Notes: generated from the letters alone by a model not told the origin. Shown: positions 33,365 to 46,409, counted from the first letter of the stretch. The stretch is 64,000 bases of DNA from Sequoia sempervirens (GCA_007258455.2 VDFB02373365.1:218049765-218113764); one strand, 5' to 3'. Translations and numbers: made by a program.

Positions 33365-33446
33365 TTTTCACTAAAGCTCAATTTGACAAAGCAGGTTTAT
33401 TCAAGATTCATTTCAAGTTGAAGAATTCCAATTTTACCTCTGTAGA
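33365..33446 (+). repeat. tail of a third interior, truncated
   Basis: Matches the last 80 bases before the LTR in both interiors (41405-41486, 50137-50218), including GAAGAATTCCAATTTTACC. Left of 33365 the similarity stops abruptly. Confidence 0.7.
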
Positions 33447-36400
33447 TGTTTAACCATTGCAAGTGTTTGAGTTTATTGTGGTATTTTAAAATGCAATGTG
33501 TTTAGTTGCTTGTTATTAATTGTAGCATTAAGTATTGCATGGAATGTAAAAGGAGATGTTTTCATTCTGATATTCATTCACAGTGTTTTGAACATTATTT
33601 TTGCAAAAGGAAAAGTACAGAATTGTACAAGTATTTCACAAATGTTGTAATTGTATTCATTGGATAATAAAAACCAAGTGTACCACACAAGCCATGGGAG
33701 TAGTTGAGACAGTGTATCAAAAGGATCATTCTACACTACTAAAGATTAAAGAAAAGAAAGACACATAAGAAAGAACATAATCATCATTGCCTGTTGTATT
33801 TAGTTGATTCTAGAATGGTGCACCATCCTTTTTCCTCGAGCTCCTAGTAGACCTGCTAGAGATGTTAAAAGCTATTAGAGCTCTGATTATGAACATTCCT
33901 ATATGAATCATCAACAATAATGTAGAATGTTTCTAGTGATACATTGAAACAACTAAAGTTTTCAAGAGCAAGAAGTGTGATAGAATCCGAGGAAACACCA
34001 TACTAATATATTGTTTTAATCTACCATTGTTTGTTTCCATGTGCATGAATAGGACAAGTCATGTTGTTAATCTAGTTTGAATATCATAAAGCATGTGATG
34101 TAAAATGGGCTCCCAAAAGGGTTGAGACTCAGCATGCTATCCCCTAAGCATTCAAAGAGGGATTGAGAAAGAAATAGATTCAAAACTACCCAAAGAGAGG
34201 CATCCATCAAATGAATACATCATAAGTGCCATGAGGACTCAAGCAAGTGATCACCTAGGACAGTCAAGTCAAGTGCAATGAAATGAAAATCATAGGTGAT
34301 CCATTGCTCAAGTGAATCGTAATCAAGTGCATGATCCCATAATGTGATAGTGAATAGGAATACATAGTGCCTTGTTTGCAAATCATCAATTATAGCTAAA
34401 GCAAATGGAAAAGCTCCAGAACATCATAATAAAGTGCTTCTATTTAAAAATATTCTATGAAAGGGTAGATTTCACATCATCATGTTGTTGTTTAGGAGAT
34501 TAAAATGCATGAAGAGTAGAGAAGAGAGATAGAATCCATTAGTAGAAAAGTGAAAAGTGGTTGCAAATGACCTACTGAAGGTAGAAAACAAATGCAAGAT
34601 GGCATGATGAACCAAATGCAAGGAATCAAGTGTTGGGGAATAAATGCAATATAAAGCAACACTATTTCATGGACATATTTGTAGAATGTAAGTTTACTTC
34701 AGTATTATGGTGCCTTGTTGCATTCTTTTGTGTTCTCATAAAGCATAAAAGTGAGGTGGTAAAAGTGAAAATGTATGTGTTTTGAAGCATTCAAATGCAT
34801 TGGAATCATGACAAGTGGCTACAAATGGAACATTGAGAACATCACTGAAGTGAGTAAAGCATAGAATCAAATCTGTTACATCACATTGTATCATGTTATA
34901 AAGCTAAAGGAGTGTCTTCAAAATGTCAAATTTCTGCTCAAAGTATAGCTTGGGATAGTATTTTAAATGAAAGAAAATATTGCAGTGTGAAGTGAGTTTG
35001 CTTCAAAGTTTCCAATGCTACAACATGAAAGAAATTGCATACATTGATCCATTTAAATGAAAAGATGGAAATACATCTTCTAGAGCATTCAAGTGCATCA
35101 AATGAATGATAAAGAATAACAAAGTACCCTACAGGAGTATCATGGTGGCTAAGTGTAAGCTTTGTGTGGAGCAAATGGACTTGTTGTTGTGAAATGCACT
35201 AAAGCAAGAAATGTAGAGAAACAATGAAATGCAGAGAAAATATACATCTTGAAAGAAAAAAATTCTAGAAATGAACAAATGCAGTGGAACAATGGAGCCA
35301 TTTCGAGCTGTAGATTTATGAATTTAAAATACAGAAAAGAAGAAGTAATTCGAGTTCATTCCAACATAGAGGAAAACCCCAGTTTAATGCCTTCATGCCC
35401 GTGGCCTTGAGAGGCCAAAGTTTTTCTTTTAGGAGCCATAATACACATTTAGGGGTTTCAAAATCAAAAGTGCAATACAAAGGAAGGTGTCAAGGGTTCG
35501 AGCCCTAATAAGATGCATTCAAAATAGTGAAAATGAAGCTACAAGCCTGCGGCCAAGAGGGATTTTAAAAATCCATTAAATGAAGACTTGCATTCAAAAT
35601 GGTTTGCTTTTAACAATGGCATCATTCACACTACATGGGTCAAGCCCATAATAAGTTTTTCCATTCTACAAAAGTGGAGGAGATACATAGTGGCCACGGC
35701 CCTTGTGAATGGTCGGGTGAAGAAATCTATAGAAGTTCATATTTTTTACAAGGGAGAAGCTTAATAAAGCTTTGTATTGAGATAAAAAATACAGTGGAAA
35801 GAAAAAAATAGAAGCTTACCCTAATTTTTCTATGGAGGAGCTCAATAAAAACTCATGGCCAGAGCTTCAAAAATGCTCCAAGCAATGTCTCCATGGTTAG
35901 CCATGAGAATGGCAAAAAATAGTGACACATGCAAAACAAAAGGAATGCATAAAAATACAATAACAGTCACGACCTTGAAGGCCTTGTTCTCATTAAAGGG
36001 AGCCCCAAAAGTTGCATTAAAATGTATACAAAGACTTACCACATAATGGAGGATTGAATGCATCAAAAAATTGATGGAGAATAGCTCGAATGGTGGCTTC
36101 AAAGCCAAACCCTAAATCTCCCCATGGCAGTGCACAGGAAGAGCTTCATCCTTCACCAAGAGGTCGATAAAGTGATAGTTGAAATGAGTGTTTGGAAGCC
36201 ATTTTTGGTGTTAGGGTTTTCACCCTATTATCGACCTATGTTATTTTTATCACATACATTTTATTTTTCAATGCCTTGCCAACATTACCTAGGCCAAATT
36301 AAGAGTATGTTTTTCTATGATTTTTATAGAAAATCAAACAATAGATCATGCATATGGCCTCTTATTAGGGTAGCCTCATTTTCTCCCTTCACATGCCTTA

Positions 36401-37649
36401 GAGAAAAATCCATGCCAAATTCCCTTGAAAGCCAAATGATGACTTTAAGTCATCTATTTTTTCTACCAAAATGGAGAAATAATAAATGATGGGCATATAT
36501 TTTTCTGATTTTTTTATAAAAATAAAATGTAAAGGAGAGCATCATGTAATGTTTGATTTTTTGCAAAGATTAAATGCAAAAAATCAAAATAGTTTGAGAT
36601 AGGAAAGAGAAAATCAGATGAAGGGAGGGGACTTTCTATTTTTCTTTGTAAAACTCCAATACTGTAAAACATTAATTAGACAATAGTTCTATAAATTGCT
36701 TAATTAGATGTTATTTAAATATAGTTAAAATATGCACTTGAGTCAACATTGAAACTTTCTATTTTCAGTGGAGTTCTTGGGGGGATTTGAAGATGAAGAG
36801 GAAAATTGAAGTTACTATTTTCAGTTTCCAATTGTTTGTACCTGATTTTGAGGCCTTTTTGGATCAGCCTTTGGGTGATGAGAAGTTTCCATCTTTTTGA
36901 TGCTTATTGGAGTTGTTTTGGAGGCTGATTTTTAGGATTTTTGAGGGAGCTCAAGAATGCAAAAGGAGTTTCCTTTTGGAGAGATAGAAACCTGATTTTT
37001 ACTATTTTTGGCACTACAGGTCACAACATGGCTATAAATCTTAGAAAATTTTATTTTCTTAAGGTTTATAATTTTTTAGTTTCTTGCTCTCTTAGCCACT
37101 TTGAGAGCTTTGTAAACTCATTTTGTATCAGATTTTGATGTCTTATTCCTTCTCTTGCAATAAAGCAAAAAATTTCTCCTTTTCCCTTTCTTGTCATGGG
37201 CTCATAGTAATAGTGTGATTTTGTTGTGATTCAGACTATCAAATCCTTATTTGTCCTATTGTTGTGGGTTATTGTCAAGGTCTGGAATAAGTTCAGGTTG
37301 CACATTGTATTCAATTTTGAAGAGTCTTTATGCAAAACACTAATGAAATGATTCCATTGTTGTGAATTGTGAGATTTAATTGTTGTGAAGGAAGTATTAT
37401 GAGCTAAGTTTCATCAAAATCTCAACATTTAGCTAATAATCTTAAGTTGTAGGTGTTAATTTTTAGTTTTCTTCCTACTCCCTTTTTCCCTGAAGGTGCT
37501 TAGATTAGGTGATTAGTTAGAAAGGAACCAACCCAATTTGGACATTCACTCTCCCCAATTAGTTTACCCACAAACCAAAGAGTGTTTCCATGTTGCGACA
37601 GGATAGACAAGTGCAACTTTCCTAGACGGTACAATCCTGATCACCAACA
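33447..37649 (+). repeat. giant LTR copy A, about 4.2 kb
   Basis: Taken from TGTTTAACCATTGC to CTGATCACCAACA, so the ends form TGTT...AACA. It aligns with 41487-46409 and 50219-53271 along its length. The start is inferred because no host junction is seen. Inside it are no genes; short frames around 34938-35174 and 35842-36489 recur in the other copies only because the LTRs are homologous. A plus-strand TATAAATTG at about 36691 could be its promoter. Confidence 0.7.
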
Positions 37650-37817
37650 GTTTTTAGAATGCCTGGTGGGACTCTAAGAGTCTTATTTTTAGAGTTTTTC
37701 AATATTTCAAATTGTTTTCTGGTATATGCAACAATATTTTCTGCCTATAAAGGTCTTAAAAAGTATGCCTGGTGACTCCTAATTTTGGTTTGATTACAGA
37801 TTTGGTGTAGAAAGCTT
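37650..37817 (+). other. leader and presumed primer site region
   Basis: Directly after the LTR the sequence reads GTTTTTAGAATGCCTGGTGG; the second copy (46410) reads GTTTTTCGCACACCCAGTGG. By position this is the primer binding site, but neither copy matches a tRNA 3' end well enough for me to name it. Confidence 0.4.
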
Positions 37818-39370
37818 ATGAAAAGAATCCAAACTAGATCAAGCCCAATTGTATTTGAGTACTTGCAACTCTCCCCACTAAGAAGGAGAGGTAGAAGTCT
37901 GAGGAGAACTTATGATCCAACAAGAAGAACTAAAACCACTCCTTCGAAGATCAGTCTCATAATCTCTGTAACAAGAAGCACAACTCTAGTGTCTCAAACA
38001 CCACTGATGGCAAGAAAATTTTCCTTTGCCCCATTCAACAGAGGCAACCCATTGCTATTGGTGAGGCACAATGATATTCCAATGGCTGCTTTGAAAGGGA
38101 TTCCATCATTAGTGAGGATTAAACTACCCTGATCGAGCACATCTGATATGTGTCTATACTTTGCTTAGTACACAATATAATGGAGGAGAACGTGGCCCTA
38201 AGATTGCTAGCTACCTCACTAAAAGGAAAAGCTATACAATGGTTCAGGGGGCTGCCAGCTAATTCAATAGCCATTTGGGACTAGCTTGGTGATGGTCTAC
38301 ATAGACAATTTGTAGACAAGTCAAACCACCTCTCTTTATTAGAGCAGATGAGCACCATCAAGCATGCTCCACATCAGCACCTGATTGATTTTATTTACCA
38401 TTTTCAGTGAACCTAGGATAGAACTCCCCCAATTGTCAAACTCTCACCCAAGCACGTCTTTCTTTTTTATCTAAAAGTCTTGAACCCTGAGATTTCAATG
38501 ATGATTCAGCTAATGGGGGGTTTTAATTTTCCTAATGCTTATGAAATTGCAATAAGGGTTGAAAACTATCTTATTCAAGGGGGTAAAATTGCTCCTAGAC
38601 TACCCATTCCTATATTTCCTGAGATTTAGTCACCTGCAAATCTGCCACCTATAGCCTCTATACCTATTGTACTGACAATAGGTTATCAGGCTGCTAACTA
38701 GGAAAAATGTCATCCCTAAGAAAAATAGAGAGATTCAAGAGATGAAAATTATGTTGCAATATCTAAGAAAGACCTTCAACAATGAGTTTGTAAGTCTTAA
38801 AAAATATTTTAGTCAAGAACAATTACCAAACCTAGCCTCTTTTCACCCAAATAAACAAAATAGAGGACCCTTTCCAAATAATTATCAAAAGAGAAATCTT
38901 AACCCCGGGCCTTTCAAAATTTAAGATCCTAATATTCCTAGCCCTTTGAGAGATTTTGTGCCTCAAAAAAACTTGGCCCAAGAGCAAGAGTGGTGTTACC
39001 CTTGTAATCAACCTCACAATTAGGCTGAATGCATGAACATAATGGAAAATTAGGCTCTTATTGTGCAGAGTAGTTATGTTGGTCAAGAAAATTTATCAAA
39101 TGGAGATGTTGAGAAGTGAGGCAATTCTAAAATGGCTTTGATGAATTGGAAGATTGTTGATTTTTGCATAATTAATCATTATCAAGGTCTAAACCAGAAA
39201 ATTTTATCTATTGCAGTAAACACAAGGGAAAAAAGAAGAGCAATGGATGTTGACCAACAAGCTATAAGTGCAAAACAACAAGCTGCAAACTCAGAGCAGC
39301 AAGTTGTAAGAGGTCAAAATCAGGCCATTCCATCACAAACTATCCCAGTAATGCACCCAAAGGTGCATAT
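37818..39370 (+). pseudogene. gag, copy 1 (decayed)
   Basis: Capsid gene of the array family. The ATG at 37818 starts KRIQTRSSPIVFEYLQLS, a basic head, then MARKFSFAPFNRGNPLLLV. After a one-base change near 38115 the conserved capsid core follows: ENVALRLLASSLKGKAIQWF, GLPANSIAIWD (stop) LGDGLHRQF, HLSLLEQMSTIKHAPHQHL, FLFYLKVLNPEISMMIQLMG. A zinc-knuckle-like CYPCNQPHN (stop) AEC lies near 38990-39030; its spacing is Cx2Cx3Hx4C. The C-terminal part is Gln/Ala-rich (SAKQQAANSEQQVVRGQNQ). Most stops are TAG at positions where the other copy or family has Gln or Trp. Confidence 0.8.
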
Positions 39371-39399
39371 TCTATAGAGAGAACAACAAAGAGCAATTG

Positions 39400-40200
39400 A
39401 CAAGGTTACACTTTTTGGTCTACAGAAGGTAAGCCATGTATATTTCAATGTAGTAGAGCATTTAAAGAAGGCTCCAATTACCATATCCATTATGGATACA
39501 CTTCATATCCCTAGACAAAAGGAGTTGTTGTAAAATGATTTGTTTGAGTTTCCATCTTTAGATGTTTCAAATGCAAAAAGGAATAGGATGGTTCTTGCTA
39601 ATAGCTCAAAGATAAGGAAAGGACAGAAAAATAGAGAAGTAAAACCTCCACCATTTTACTTGAGTCTCATAATTGGGAACAAACTCATCCACAACTGCAT
39701 GATAGACTCCGGAGCTAGTAGCTCTATGATGCCAAAGAGTGTAGCTGATAAATTGGGCTTAGCTTATGAACCTGTGGCTAAAGGTGTAGTACAATTGGAT
39801 GGTTCTATTGTACAAACAACAAGAGTTATTAAAAATTGATCCCTCACACTTCATGTTAGCCCAAACTTTGTTTTCCGACAAGACAATCATGTAATTGAAT
39901 TGCCACCTCACTTTGCATTGTGCCTATCTAGAAATTTCATTGCCAAATTAGGAGGTTTTCTATCGATTGATTAGTCCCATTTATTCTTCAAAACCCGCTA
40001 TGGTACTAGGATAACCATTAGGTCTGAACCATTGGCCAAGGACCACATTGAACCTTATGCTCCTAGCTTGATTAATGCCAACCTTTGCACCACCGATGGG
40101 TTGGAGAATCATCCCATGATCTGAGATCCCAATACACCCAATAAAGAGGAAAATCTAGATGAGTTGGCCACCTCAAGTCATAGCCTTGACCCTTCCAACT
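39400..40200 (+). pseudogene. aspartic protease segment, copy 1
   Basis: After LQKVSHVYFNVVEHLKKAP the frame 39540-39839 reads VKPPPFYLSLIIGNK and NCMIDSGASSSMMPKSVADK, a retropepsin active site (DSGA) preceded by the usual beta strand. YEPVAKGVVQLDGSIV follows. A TGA at 39837 interrupts, then LPPHFALCLSRNFIAKLGGF and HIEPYAPSLINANLC continue. Processing of gag would be its job. Immediately downstream, where RT should begin, comes an acidic linker instead. Confidence 0.8.
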
Positions 40201-40228
40201 ACATTGGGGGGAAAGGTTAGTTATTTAT

Positions 40229-40570
40229 GTGATTCAAGAGCTAGATACAATAGTTCCAAATCTGGATAAAGACCAGAATGAACTTGCAAGTGGTGGTGCA
40301 AAGTTCCTGAAGGATGAGGAGTTGATAAAAGAGTGGAAGGAGTTTATCTTTAGTGACCAAGTTTTAGATCAAGAAGAAAGTATTGGAGAGGATGAGACAT
40401 CTATCCAAGAATGGATGAAGGTGCTATTTGAAGATGATACTTTAGATAAAGAAGAAAATCCCATTGAATATGGAGAGGTTGATAATGAATGGTTGGAGAT
40501 GCATATTGACAATCAAACCTTGGATTAGGGGGAGATCTATGATGAAGAATTCCTCATCTAAGTTAGTAGA
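40229..40570 (+). pseudogene. acidic linker with three 26-codon repeats, copy 1
   Basis: The frame 40229-40528 plus read-through contains three tandem units of exactly 78 bases starting at 40331, 40409 and 40487. Each begins Glu-Trp and carries the pattern EWxxxxxxDxxLDxxE (EWKEFIFSDQVLDQEE, EWMKVLFEDDTLDKEE, EWLEMHIDNQTLDQGE). The units diverge at the DNA level but keep the protein pattern. No known domain. It occupies the place of RT, RNase H and the integrase core in a normal pol. Confidence 0.7.
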
Positions 40571-41090
40571 GCTATTGAAAATTACTTTGAGAGAGAAGAA
40601 CGTATGGCTAAAGAAAATCCATTGCTATAGGATTTTGATTTCTTTATTGAAAATTGTGAAGATTCAACCATGGTTGAGTCCCAGCTTCCAACTAAATGGT
40701 CAGAATGGTTACCTAACTTTGATGTTGAAGTTAAAAGGAGTATGGCCATGATGGAGTCAATGGCTACTAGTGAACTGACATATTATGAGAAGTACTTTGA
40801 CAAGATCTTATCATAGAAAGCTGATTTTCAGTTAAACAAGGAGTTGAACAATAACATGGTGAAATAATTCTATGGAGCAAGGTTCAAAGATTTTATTGTT
40901 GCGGACTTTGTCCTCAAATGGGATGAGAAAAAGAGTAAGCTAGGGAGGCATACTAAATTTGATGTAATTTGAGAAGGACCATTTTTCATAATAGAATGTG
41001 AGGAGCAGAACTCATTCTAGCTCTCTAAGTTGAATGGAGAAATACTGCCAATCCCAGTTAATGGGATTCATTTGAAACATTTCATCTAAA
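40571..41090 (+). pseudogene. integrase C-terminal (GPY/F-like) segment, copy 1
   Basis: After ENYFEREERMAKENPLL and a variable stretch the frame reads YGARFKDFIVADFVLKWDEK, KKSKLGRHTKFDVI (stop) EGPF and LSKLNGEILPIPVNGIHLKH. This is the C-terminal end of a Ty3-type integrase: the LKWD...GRH.KFD..WEGPF pattern is the GPY/F module region. The DDE core and zinc-binding domain that should precede it are absent. Several TAG and TAA stops are present. It sits about 390 bases upstream of the next LTR. Confidence 0.75.
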
Positions 41091-41486
41091 ATTTGAAGTT
41101 CTGCCTTTGTATTATACTAGATTCATTGTTGCTAATAAGTGCTTTTGAAGCTTGTTTTCTTTTAGTTTTCATTCATAAGTGTTGTTTCACATGGCTTTTT
41201 GGCCAATAGGGCCTGACGTTATACTTTTGTTTGGTTTTGTTTGGGTTTTTCGCTGTTGTTGGAGGAGTTTTCAGTTTCTAATTCTTGAGTTTCTATGTTC
41301 TAAAAGAGTAGATGTGACTCCATTCCCAATGGATTTGCATAAGGCAACTAGCCTGATGCTTAGCAAGCAAGCATCTATCAGAGGTCACCAAAAGTCTTAT
41401 CAAATTTTCACTACAACTCAATTTGACAGAGTTGGATTACTCAAGATTCATTTTAAGGTGAAGAATTCCAATTTTACCTTTGCAGA
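41091..41486 (+). other. 3' untranslated part of interior 1
   Basis: No gene. Conserved in the second interior (49850-50218). A purine-rich tract next to the LTR is weak (AAGGTGAAGAATTCC, about 41455), so the polypurine tract is not certain. Confidence 0.5.
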
Positions 41487-44400
41487 TGTTTAACCATTGC
41501 AAGTGTTTGAGTTTATTGTGGGATTTTAAAATGCAATGTGTTTAGTTTCATTTTATCAATTGCAGCATTAATTATTGCATGGAATGTAAAAGGAAATGCT
41601 TTCATTCTTATTTGAACATTGTTTTTGCAAAAGGAAAAGTACAAAATTGAACAAGTATTTCACAAATGTTGTAATTGTATTCATTGGATAATAAGAACCA
41701 AGTGCCCCACACAAGTCGTGGGAGTAGCTAAGAGAGTGTATCAAAAGGAGCATTCTACACCACTGTAGATTAAAGAAAATAAAGACACATAAGAAGGAAC
41801 ATAATCATCATTTCCTATTGTCTTAAGTTGATTATGGAATGGTGCACCATCCTTTATCCCTGAGTTCTTGGTAGACCTGCAAGGGATGTTAAAAACTATT
41901 AGAGATCTAATTATGAACATTCCTATATTAATCATCAACAATAATGTAGAATGTTGCTAGTGATATATTGAAACAACTAAATTTTTCAAGAGCAAGAAGT
42001 GTGACAGAAGCCAAGGAGGAAACATCATAATAATATATATTTTTAATATAACATTGTTTGTTTCCATGTGCAGGTATAGAACAAGTCATGTTGTTGATCT
42101 AGTTTGAATATCCTAAAGCATGTGGTGTAAAACAGGCTCCCACAAGGGTTGAGACCTGACATGCTATCCCTTAAGAATTTAAAGAGGGATTGAGAAAGAA
42201 ACAAATTCAAAACTTCCCAAAGAGAGACATCCATCAATTGAATACATCATAAGTTCCATGAGGACTCAAGCAAGTGATCACCTAGGACAGTCAAGTCAAG
42301 TGCAATGAAATGAAAATCATAGGTGATCCATTGCTCAAGTGAACTGCAATCAAGTGCATGATCTTGTAATGTGATAGTGAATAGGCATACATAGTGCCTT
42401 GTTTGCAAATCATCAATTACAACTAAAGCAGATGGAAAAGCTCCAGAAGATCATAATCAAGTGCTTTTATTTCAAAATCTTCGATGTAAGGGTAGCTTTC
42501 ACATCATCATGTTGATATTTCTGAGATAAAAATGCATGAAGAGTATAAAACAGAGTTGGAATCCATTAGTAATAGAGTGAAAAGTGGCTCTAGATGAGGT
42601 ACTAGAGGTAGAAAACAAATGCAAAGATGGCATGATGAACTAAATGCAAGGCATCAAGTGTTGGGGAATAAATGCAATATAAAACAACACTATTTCATGG
42701 AGGTAATTTGTAGAATGCAAGTTTACTTTAGTATTATGGTTTCTTGTTGCATGATTTTGTGTTCTCATAAAGCATAAAAGTGAGGTGGGAAAGGTGAAAA
42801 TGTGTGTGTTTTGAAGCATTCAAATGCATCAGAATCATGACAAGTGGCTACAAATGAAACACTGAAAACATCATTGAAGTGAGTAAAGCATAGAATAAAA
42901 TTTGTTACATCACATTGTCTCATGTTATAAAGCTAAAGGAGTGTCTTCAAAATGTCAAATTTCTGCTCAAAGTATAGCTTGGGACAATATTATAAGCGAA
43001 AGAAAATATTGCAGATTGAACTGAGTTTGCTTCAAACTTTCCAATGCTACAACTTGAGGGAAATCACATACATTGCTCCATTTAAATGAAAAGTTGGAAA
43101 TACATCTTCTAGAGCATTCAAGTGCATCAAATGAATGATAATGACTAACAAAGTACCCTACAAGAGTATCATGGTGGCTAAGTGTAAGATTTGTGTGGAG
43201 CAAATGGACTTGTTGTGAAATGTACTAAAGCAAGCAATGCAAAGAAACAATGAAATGCAGAGCGAATATACATCCTGAAAGTAAAGCATTATGGAAATGA
43301 ACAAATGTAGTGAAACAATGGATCCATTTCGAGCTTTATAGTTATGAATTTCAAATATAGAAAAGAAGAAGTAATTCGAGTTCATTCCAACATAGAGGAA
43401 AACCCTTGTTTAATGCCCTCATGTCCATAGCCTTGAGAGGCCAAATTATTAATTTCAGGAGCCATAATACCCATTTAGGGGTTTCAAAATCAAAAGTGAA
43501 ATACAAAGGGAGGTTTCAAGGGTTTGAGCCCTAATAAGATGCATTCAAAATAGTGAAAATGAAGCTCCAGGTCTGCAGCCAACAGGGGTTTTGAAAACCC
43601 ATTAAATGAAGAATTCCATTCAAAATGGTTTTCTTTTAACAATGGCATCATTCAAACTACATGGGTTGAGCCCAGAATAAGTTTTTCCATTCTACAAAAG
43701 TAGAGGAGACACACAATGGCCATGGCCTGTGTGAATGGTCAGGTTAAGAAATCTACAAAAGTTCATATTTTTTACAAGCGAGAAGCTTAATAAAGCTTTG
43801 TATTGAGATAAAAATATAGTGGAAAGAAAATAATAGAGGCTTACCCTCATTTTTCTGTGGAGGAGCTCAATGAAAACCTCCACCCAGAGCTTAAAAAATA
43901 CTCCAAGCAATGCCTCCATGGCCGGCCATGAGAATGGCAAAAAACAACATAGGAAAAACAAAAGGAATGCATGAAAATACAATAACAGTTGTGGCCTTGA
44001 AGGCCTTGTTCTCATTAAATGGAGCCCCAAAAGTTGCATGAAAATGTATACAAAGACTTACCACAGAATGGAGGATTGAATTCATCAAAAAATCAATGGA
44101 GAATAGCTTGAATGGTGGCTTCAAAGCCAAATCCTAAATCTCCACATGGCAACGCATAGGCTAAGCTTCATCCTTCACCAAGATCCCAATAAAGTGATAG
44201 TCGAAATGACTGTTTAGAAGCGCTTTTTGGTGTTAGTGTTTTCACCCTATTATCAGCCTATGCGATTTATATCACATACATTTTATTTTTCAACGCCTTG
44301 CCAACATTGCCTAGGCTGAATTAAGCCTATGTTTTTTCTTTGATTTTTATAGAAAATCAAACCATAGATTATGCATATGGCCCCTTATTAGGGTAGCCTC

Positions 44401-46409
44401 ATTTTCTCCCTTCACATGCCTTAGAGAAAAATCAATGCCAATTTCCCTTGAAGGCCAAATGATGACTTTAGGTCATCTATTTTTCTACCAAAATGGGGAA
44501 ATAATAAACGACAGGGATATATTTTTATGATTTTTTTTATAAAAATAAAATGTAAAGGAGAGATCATGTAATGCTTGATTTTTTGCAAATATTAAATGCA
44601 AAAAATCAAATCGATTTGAGATAGGAAAGAGAAAATTAGATGAATGGAGGGGACTTTCTATTTTGCTTTGTAAAACTGCAAGATTGTAAAACATTAATTA
44701 GGCAATATTTCTATAAAATTGCTTAATCAAATGTTATTTAAATGTAGTTATAATATGCACTTGAGTCAACATCAAAACTTTCTATTTTCAGTGGAGTTCT
44801 TGGGTGGATTTGAAGATGAAGAGGCAAACTTAAGTTGCCATTTCCAATTTCCAGCTATTTGTACCTAATTTTGAGGCCTTTTTGGATAATCCTTTGGGTG
44901 ATGAGAAGTTTCCATCTTTTTTATGCTTTTTGGAGCTGTTTTGGAGGTTGATTTTTAGGCTTTTTGAGGGAGCTCGAGAATGCAAAAAGAGTTGCCTTTT
45001 GGAGAGATAGCAACTTGATTTTCTCAGGGTTCAAAATTTTTTAGTTTCTTTCTCTCTTAGCCACTTTGAAAGCTTTATAAACTCATTTTGTATCAGATTT
45101 TAATGTCTTATTCCTCCACTTGCAATAAAGCAACAGATTTATCCTTTTCCCTTTCTTGTCATGGGCTTAGAATAATAGTGTGATTTTTTTGTGATTTAGA
45201 CTATTGAATCCTTCTTTGTCCTATTGTTGTGGGTTATTGTCAAGGTTTGCAATAAGTTCAGGTTGCACATTGTATTATGTTTTGAAGAGTCTTTATGCAA
45301 AACACTAATGAACTCAATGCATTGTGGTGAATTGTGAGAGTTAATTGTTATGAAGGAAGTGCTATGAGTTAAGTTTCATCAGAATCTCAACATTTAGTTG
45401 ATCATCTTAAGTTGTAGCTGGGTACATGTGCAGGATCATCATGGAAAAAACATGCCCTTAAGTGGCAAAAAATTCAGAAAAATCAGAGTTAGGAAACTTG
45501 ACGTAAAAATTTGAATAAGTTATCTATATTATTTCAAAATATGTAAGAATAGAATCTATAGCAAATTGAATGTATTTTCTAAACTACTAGGTTTATTTAA
45601 AAATAAATAAAATCTATTTGGTGAAAATTTGAAATTTCAATACAGTAGTACTTAAGTTTTAGGGAAAAAATAATTAGGTGTCTGTCTGACCACCCTAACC
45701 ACAATAAAATGATAAAAAAAAAATTTAATATTTTAGATATAAGTAGAGGACTTATGTCCCAATGTGATGCATATTTTTTTGTAATTTTTTTCTAAGTAAA
45801 TAATTAATTATGAATTTTTATTACAATTAAAAAAATATAAAACTCGTATGTTGACCACCTTAACTTGGTCAAAACTTCATGAAATTAATTTCATTTTTTT
45901 AATCCTATAGTATGCAAAGCATAGTGATGCATGTTTTGGATTCAAAAAATGTGATACGGTTTGAAAGCTATAGATTTTTTTCAATCAACCTATCAATTAG
46001 GACTTTATTCATAATTCAAATAGAAAATCAATAATAATTATTTATTAAATTCAAAGTAAAGCATAATTTATATTGGTGGAAAGCTAAGAATATCCTTTAA
46101 AAACCTTTTTTCGTTTTATCAATTTTGGGTTAAAAAAGTCATCAGCCACATACCCTACACATACCCATCATATCGCCACTTTTTGGCCCATCATGATCCT
46201 ACACATACCCAGCTATTGACTTTTAGTTTTCTTCCTACTCCCTTTTCCCCTAAAGGTGCTTAGATTAGGTGATTAGTTAGAAGGGAACCAACTCACTCAG
46301 GAGATTCACTCTCCTCAATTGGTTTACCCACAAACCAGAGAGTTTTTCCATGTTGCAACAGGATAGACAAGTGCAACTTTCCTAGAGGGTGCAATTCTGA
46401 TCACCAACA
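41487..46409 (+). repeat. giant LTR copy B, shared by both interiors
   Basis: TGTTTAACCATTGC to CTGATCACCAACA, 4923 bases, of which 799 are a later insertion (45416-46214), leaving about 4.1 kb homologous to copies A and C. It serves as 3' end of interior 1 and 5' end of interior 2. Short hydrophobic frames at 43692-44130 on the minus strand recur in copy C but are LTR sequence, not genes. Confidence 0.75.
45416..46214. mobile_element. MITE-like DNA transposon insertion with terminal inverted repeats
   Basis: Copy B has 799 bases that copy A lacks at the matching place (about 37450). The insert begins AGCTGGGTACATGTGCAGG and ends CATGATCCTACACATACCCAGCT, so its ends form an imperfect inverted repeat of about 27 bases. 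The interior is AT-rich without an ORF, as in a non-autonomous DNA element. The flanks GTTGT and ATTGA leave TA as the simplest target duplication if the ends are GCTGGGTA/TACCCAGC; the superfamily is therefore open. Confidence 0.75.

Noticed and set aside
43692..44130. Hydrophobic minus-strand ORFs recurring at 43692-44130, 52396-52834 and (partly) 35842-36108
   Set aside because: They recur because the three giant LTRs are homologous; frames and stops differ, and no start context or domain supports a gene.
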